DNA from: Candidatus Bathyarchaeota archaeon
GTDB lineage: Archaea; Thermoproteota; Bathyarchaeia; Bathyarchaeales; Bathycorpusculaceae
Direction of reading: 5' to 3'
DNA length: 6,148 nucleotides
Assembly (NCBI GenBank): GCA_003601875.1
Contig: PIYF01000050.1
Span: forward strand, 1-6,148
Within the stretch, counting starts at the first letter, position 1, and the number at the start of each line of letters is the position of its first letter. Made by a program: the position numbers and the translations under genes. The notes below the pieces were generated by a model. That model was not told where the DNA came from, did no database searches, and saw nothing but the letters and a program-made list of their open reading frames with translations. Shown here in pieces: positions 5,998-6,148 of the stretch.

Positions 5998-6148
5998 ATG
6001 CTAAGGAAAAATGTTTCAGGAAGATGTGAAGATTATCTGAGAGCAATTTACGAAATCTTCGAACAAAAGGGATACGTTCGTATAAGAGATGTTTCCAAAA
6101 AATTAGGAGTTAAACCTCCATCCGTCGTTGAAATGATGAAAAAACTAC
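5998..6148 (+). CDS. DtxR/MntR-family metal-dependent transcriptional regulator (3' end outside window)
   Basis: Proteins of this family repress metal uptake or storage genes when loaded with Fe(II) or Mn(II). Only the first 50 residues are present. They match the family's N-terminal winged helix: EDYLRAIYEIFEQKGYVRI, then IRDVSKKLGVKPPSVVEMM, in which KPPSVVEMMKKL (39-50) is the recognition helix. Asp12 aligns by eye with Asp8 of Bacillus MntR, where DtxR has Met10, suggesting a Mn-type ligand. Arg15 aligns with DtxR Arg13 rather than MntR Glu11, so metal preference is open. The dimerisation and metal-binding domain, and any SH3-like domain, lie beyond the window. The gene begins 40 bp after the two-gene unknown unit on the same strand, so it may be read from that unit as well as from its own weak promoter. 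Confidence 0.88.
   Translation, partial: MLRKNVSGRCEDYLRAIYEIFEQKGYVRIRDVSKKLGVKPPSVVEMMKKL

Noticed and set aside
1..6148. tRNA, rRNA, CRISPR array, insertion sequence or attachment site
   Set aside because: No cloverleaf-like sequence, regularly spaced repeats, transposase frame or long terminal repeats were seen; apart from two short AT-rich direct repeats (13 bp and 9 bp), nothing repeats.

Overview
The window is archaeal chromosomal DNA. It carries a GINS-family replisome gene overlapping an MCM helicase gene with an archaeal-type sequence, a pilin with a class III (prepilin-peptidase) signal peptide, a TrmB-type regulator, archaeal TATA-like promoter elements and Shine-Dalgarno (SD) sites. 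AT-rich DNA and the gins23-mcm pair with a TrmB gene and a pilin nearby suggest a Thermoproteota-side lineage, perhaps Bathyarchaeia. That lineage guess is an inference from general resemblance and was not tested.

Layout. (1) 1-2464, plus strand: the 3' part of a gins23-like gene, cut by the left edge, then a complete mcm overlapping it in an ATGA junction. (2) 2493-4103, minus strand: a small type IV pilin/archaellin-like surface protein, with a TrmB-family regulator 138 bp upstream of it on the same strand. The pilin gene converges on mcm with only 28 bp between them. (3) 4104-4238: a compact divergent promoter region with a TATA-like element in each direction and a perfect 13-bp tandem duplication between them. 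(4) 4239-5957, plus strand: a four-helix membrane protein of unknown function, then two unrecognised soluble charged proteins 16 bp apart, probably one transcription unit. (5) 5958-6148: a DtxR/MntR-family metalloregulator, cut by the right edge. A TTAGG-N4-CCTAA inverted repeat resembling a DtxR box lies between its TATA-like tract and its start codon.

How the genes fit together. GINS and MCM are parts of the archaeal CMG replicative helicase, so their coupling is expected. The rest is accessory: a surface pilin, a possible local regulator (TrmB-like) that could act on its own gene, the membrane protein or the pilin, and an undescribed two-gene soluble module next to a metal-responsive repressor. 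No RNA genes, CRISPR array, insertion sequence, intein or clear sign of recent transfer was found. No gap between genes exceeds 300 bp.
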